This document shows, piece after piece, positions 59,950 through 64,000 of a stretch of DNA of 64,000 bases. The DNA comes from Gnetum montanum. Its lineage: Eukaryota > Streptophyta > Gnetopsida > Gnetales > Gnetaceae. The notes under the pieces were generated by a model that worked only from the letters and a program-made list of their open reading frames with translations, searched no databases and was not told where the DNA came from. The position numbers and the translations under genes are program-made. Location of the stretch: positions 78,583 to 142,582 of the forward strand of contig MNCI01006833.1 of NCBI GenBank assembly GCA_015680685.1, in the 5' to 3' direction. Position 1 is the first letter of the stretch, and every line of letters begins with the position of its first letter.

Positions 59950-61860
59950 CACTAAACATTTTTTGTGCCTAAGAATCACCCCTTTGCTACTCTAATAGTT
60001 CTTCTGCTTTCTGACCAATGTCTGTGAGTGCTTTTCCAATGGTGATATCCTGCACTGGATCTTTTTCTTGCTCACAAGCTAGGATATCTTCATATGATAC
60101 TAGGGCACTAGTTTTCTTGATACGGTTGACTTTTTCCAGCAGCTTTGTGTTTATTTCTTCAACTTTAGAATCCTTGCATCCTTTTGCAGCAGTCGTGCCC
60201 TTAGTTTCTCTGCTACCTTTGTCATATTTTAGACATTCATGATCTGTTCCTTCTCACAATACCTGAGCACTGCATTTTCATTATCCAATTTACGATTCAG
60301 GTCTTGAAGAGTCAGAAGCTGATTGTTTAAGTCCTCATTGTCATTGAGTGTCTTTGTCATCATATCTTAATATTTCTTTTATAGTGCAAGTAGTTCTAGT
60401 TACTCATCCAATTTATTCTGTAGATGTTCTAGTTCAACTATTTGGAATCTGGTTCGCTCCTTGAAGTCCTATACTGACCGAGACATTTGATTATATTGCA
60501 TATTGAGGCAGCAGCATACTCTTTTTTTTTATCAATCATTGTTGTAAATTGGATCTTCTCATTTTCACCAATAGAAAGCTTTTGAATAGCTTTCATAAGT
60601 TCTCGAGATCTAGTCACCTAGTAAGCCACATAGTGAAACATACTCTTCATGAAAGATAGACTCGTGTCTTCACAATTTCACGATTATTGAGAACATTCTC
60701 CTTCAGGCTATTTATCCAATACTTCATACTTCCACAAATGACATCGTGGGGTTTCTTCGTCCCCTTATCAATTAATGAATGCTAGATTTACAGATTCTTC
60801 ATGTATTCTGCACTATAGGAGATTCTAGGCAGATAATTCTTTGCCGTCATAGTTTGATACATATTGTTTTTTTTTCTTTTAGAAAATATCGGGGATTTAT
60901 TAAAGGAAAATTAAACCGAATATTTACAACTCAGGTCATTGGGCCCATCAGCCAAAAGCAAGACACACGCCCTCCTAAGAGGCTGACCAAAATAGCTGGG
61001 CATTGCTAAACGGCAGCCACAGCCACCACAACCCCCAGTCCCCCCGAACATAGATCCCCAAAATGGCCAAATAGGTTGGCTCAATCCTCCCCCAGCAGGC
61101 ATGTAATACCTACAACATTGCGGCCAAAACCGCATCCTCGGGTGCTCACAATCTTAGACCACCCACCCACCTAGTCTAGCTGAATTCTACCGCACAAGCT
61201 ACAATCCATCCCCTAGTGCCCAACCAAAAACATCAATCCCCAGGAGGCACCTATCCCTTACCACATTTGTGGTCTGTCCTCTCTGCCTTGCTTGTTTGGT
61301 CAATCCAGGTCTGCCCTGCACACCTGCAACTACAGCCAAAAAGTCCCTGGGTCCCCCTTGTCCTTCACTTGCACACGCTCTTGCTCCTCCGATTGTTGTT
61401 GCAACCCCTCGAGCTCTAGCTTAGCTTAGATATGAATTCTTAGCTTGTCTCTCATAAGTTCCTTGGTTGTCTCCTCTTGCTTTTGTTTGCATTTGTCCAT
61501 TTCGACCTGCAACTTGGCCCTCTGGCATATGGCCAGATCCATTGCCTCCCGTAGATTAGCCTCCCATGCTGCCCACTAGGCCTCCCAAGCTGCCTTTTCC
61601 TTTGCACGGGCCCGCACAGCTGCCTCCTTGATGGCTCTCTACACTTGAGCCTCGATCTTGCCTTGAGCCACAGGCTCATCCTCCTGCCCTTTCCTTTGCG
61701 CCTCCTCCGACTTCCCTCTTGCTCGCCTTGATACATATTGTTAATCATCATGTTATAGCATAATCTAAAATTCTTGCTAGAGTTTGTGAGATCTAACAAA
61801 GTGCAACACCCCATTCTAATTAGCAAGAGCTAATACTTGAAGCCCTCAAAACATTGTCTC
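59950..61860 (-). pseudogene. Coiled-coil element protein (gag-like), interrupted by LINE-2 copy
   Basis: The minus strand reads MGCCTLLDLTNSSKNFRLCY (61815-61755), resumes left of the LINE copy with TAKNYLPRISYSAEYMKNL (60850-60780), and continues DVICGSMKYWINSLKENVL (60750-60690). It then becomes a long heptad helix (NDNEDLNNQLLTLQDLNRKL and VAEKLRARLLQKDARILKLK, 60345-60170). The reading sense runs on across the inserted LINE. No enzyme domain is seen. It is probably a structural protein of an old transposable element; family not identified. Confidence 0.45.
60869..61727 (-). mobile_element. LINE-2 copy, 5'-truncated (859 bp), minus strand, with 15-bp TSD
   Basis: TTGATACATATTGTT occurs at 60854-60868 and 61728-61742, exactly flanking the copy. 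The plus strand starts with poly-T, then the terminal hairpin and tttatt (60896-60901, AATAAA on the minus strand). The minus strand encodes the LINE-2 coiled coil (RAKEKAAWEA.WAAWEANL, AKLQVEMDKCKQKQEETTKE; 61620-61480). All upstream parts are missing, as usual after incomplete reverse transcription. Confidence 0.9.
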
Positions 61861-63479
61861 AAATTCAAGGCTGCAGTCTTTTTTCTTCCAAACAGTTAAT
61901 CAATCATAAAAAAATCAATCTTACATTTTGACCGGCATTGACAACAATCAATTCATGTAAAAAAAGCATAATATAAAAAATTAAATAATAAAAATGATGA
62001 CCCAAGGATGTAGTAGGAAGAGTGCTAATATGATAGTTGACATCTCTTGACACACTTAGCATTTTTAGCAACAAGCCAATTACTTAGTCAATTCACCTTA
62101 GCAATCTTCAATTATGCACAGCCAATGTAATTGGTCATACGAAAAGTAAAACTATAGGAAAACATATTGCAAATTTAAATACAAGAATAGTATAGGAGCT
62201 GGAAAACCATCTCTATATCTATTCACTATATCGTAACCAATGATACAATATTCATGGTTCAACAAGTAGGAAAATCAGAAATTAGACTATACATAGTAAT
62301 AATCTTGTTTAAATGAACAGCTGGCTAGCAAGCACAAGGATCATTTAAACAATAATTCATAATTCACATTATTGGAACTTTTAATAGAAAAATCAAGCTA
62401 GCCATAACCAATGATAGTCAACAAACCATAATGCATAATGGTATCAAATGAGTTGTTAATGCACTCTAATGTTTAATACATGTAATATCACGTATGTATA
62501 GCTAATAGGGAAGATCCAATAACAGCTAGGTTGCCTTTTTTCTTGTAATACAAATACAAAAGCCTTAAATTTCCATATAGCATATACATGAGTGAAAAGC
62601 TGAAGATCTATTATATTTTTGATGAGAGGATACAAGTTTTCCAATTCTTTCAACACATTGTTGACATATCAGATTTCTTCATGATACAAGTTTTCCTTAT
62701 GAGATGAATTGTTCAAATGTTCCCATATTGACATAAGAATCAAAGAAAACAATTTCAGGTTTCCTGAACAAAGACCAATGCTATCTAACTTAGCTAATAG
62801 GGTAGATATGACAAGACAAGACTAATAAAAGACTTGCAATCTTACTATAAAATCTAAGCAAAATTCCTTTGAGCTTGTGTGCAGCTTTGATTTTCTTTTC
62901 ATTTCATGTTCAAATTCTGAATTTTCTCATACCGAAAAATATATCTGATTCTGCACATTAATAGATTTTCAACCAAACAGTTGGTCACAAGAAACATATA
63001 AATCAATAATTCTAAATCGATGCAATAATAGTTTAATTTTTTTCCCAGCAACATCCAGAGGACAAAATCGTCTCAATTTAACTCTTCTAACTGAAAATAA
63101 TATAAGGCATATCATTAAAATTTAATAAAACTATCCTAAGAACTGTAATGCAACCACGCTTCCAGTTTTACTTTTAATTGATAAAGGGAAACATACAAAA
63201 TTCATTTGCTGCAATACGAAGCTAAAGAAAAGTTTAATCATTGTTGATATAATAATATGTTATACGTACAGCCATAAAGAAAAATTCAACTAGGAAAGAT
63301 GAGGCTATTCTTACTAGATTGTTTGTACAACATAATAGCCAACCCATCTTAGGAGGAAAAATATGAGAAATTTACTTAGACATATTCATCCAGTTTTTCA
63401 AGAATCCATAACCAATAAGTTAACAAACTTAGATCATAGATCATGAGAAAGGATGGGTAGTGCAGGCAAGAAATGGAGT

Positions 63480-64000
63480 GACTAGGTAACCAGGAAGGGC
63501 TTTGGTGTAGTAGGTGCTACAATGGACACTGCAGAAGGCTCTATAGTGGGTGATACAAAGGGCATTGTAGAGAGTGCTATGGAGGGCATGGAGTGGAAGG
63601 AGACCATGGAGGATGTGCGTCTTGTGGTTTTCAAGGAGGGTGTTTGGTAAGTCGTGGCCTTGGAGGAAGGTTGCAGTGTCATAATTTGGCCACCCAAGGG
63701 TTCAAAAGTTTCTAATTAGACTGATGTTTGTCCCCTATTGTAAGTTGAGGGTTTGAGGGATTAATCCAATAAATATTTTAGATGGAGTCCTTAATATTGA
63801 GGTTTCCAAAAGGGAAGCAGATATGGGCAAGAATGTAGGGAACACTAGGAATAGTGAAAGTGCGGATGGCATTGCATAGTCAGCGATTGCGGGGAGGTTC
63901 GGGCACCAATTGGTACGGGAGATGGGTCGGGTGGGGGTGCTGGGACCAAGGTTGTTCGTTGGTCTGAGCGCTGATTTTGGAGGCAGGGGTATTGGTGTGC
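63480..64000. other. GC-richer patch with possible coding trace
   Basis: Plus-strand translation around 63500-63650 gives ATMDTAEGSIVGDTKGIVES followed by AMEGMEWKETMEDV, with later pieces of Gly-rich text to the window end. G-rich compared with its surroundings and similar in composition to LINE-2. It is probably the edge of another mobile element. It does not match the missing PURU exons. Confidence 0.25.

Larger units (their letters stand above)
54747..64000 (+). other. PURU: PURU intron 3, incomplete (>9.2 kb)
   Basis: It begins gtatat. It contains two minus-strand 5'-truncated LINE-2 copies, a coiled-coil element relic and long AT-rich stretches with nothing recognisable (54747-57068 apart from a purine-rich run, 58537-59950, 61860-63480). 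If transcription were to end inside the window the gene would be truncated, but no terminator or alternative last exon was seen. Confidence 0.6.

Noticed and set aside
63480-64000. GC-richer coding-like patch as a PURU downstream exon
   Set aside because: The translation has none of the formyltransferase words expected, and the frame is broken. A mobile-element edge is more likely.

Overview
The window is AT-rich nuclear DNA of a large-genome land plant, most likely a gymnosperm. The reasons are wall-to-wall decayed retrotransposons, introns of about 10 kb, and one plant-type metabolic gene lying among them. It holds no bacterial-type operon, CRISPR array, rRNA or convincing tRNA gene. Nearly all reading frames are relics or chance openings.

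The only cellular gene I can support is the 5' part of PURU (10-formyltetrahydrofolate deformylase), + strand. Exon 1 is 43827-43967, exon 2 is 44063-44175 and exon 3 is 54596-54746. All have canonical splice sites and matching phases, and together they encode 135 residues (leader plus ACT-like domain). Intron 2 is 10.4 kb and intron 3 runs more than 9.2 kb past the window edge. The catalytic formyltransferase half must lie beyond 64000.

Layout. 1-6.3 kb: decayed Ty3/gypsy element (gag, protease) with three tandem-repeat arrays in its 3' part. 6.3-32.8 kb: a four-level nest. A LINE (LINE-1) is split by LTR element A (10190-32397). Element A's 3' LTR is split by gypsy element B (15576-31917). 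Element B's 5' LTR is split by element C (15665-21380), which has a Copia-type gag. 32.8-37.1 kb: a minus-strand gag element (D) with two LTR copies. 37.9-42.1 kb: a minus-strand LTR element (F) directly upstream of PURU. 42.5-43.5 kb: a 551-bp tandem duplication just upstream of PURU. 43.8-64 kb: PURU exons with introns full of repeats. Intron 2 carries a second copy of F (F') interrupted by a 3.3-kb LINE (LINE-2). Intron 3 carries two minus-strand, 5'-truncated LINE-2 copies, one with a perfect 15-bp target-site duplication inside an older coiled-coil element relic.

None of the mobile elements looks competent. Their frames are broken by stops and shifts, and several catalytic acidic residues in element B are replaced. 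I found no new biological system. The most interesting items are the readable order of the nested insertions, the LINE family with an extra 3' coding region and terminal hairpin, the apparent loss of pol from elements A and C, and the apparently intact PURU exons in this setting. Coordinates of LTR ends and decayed domains were read by eye and are approximate unless given as splice or duplication sites.
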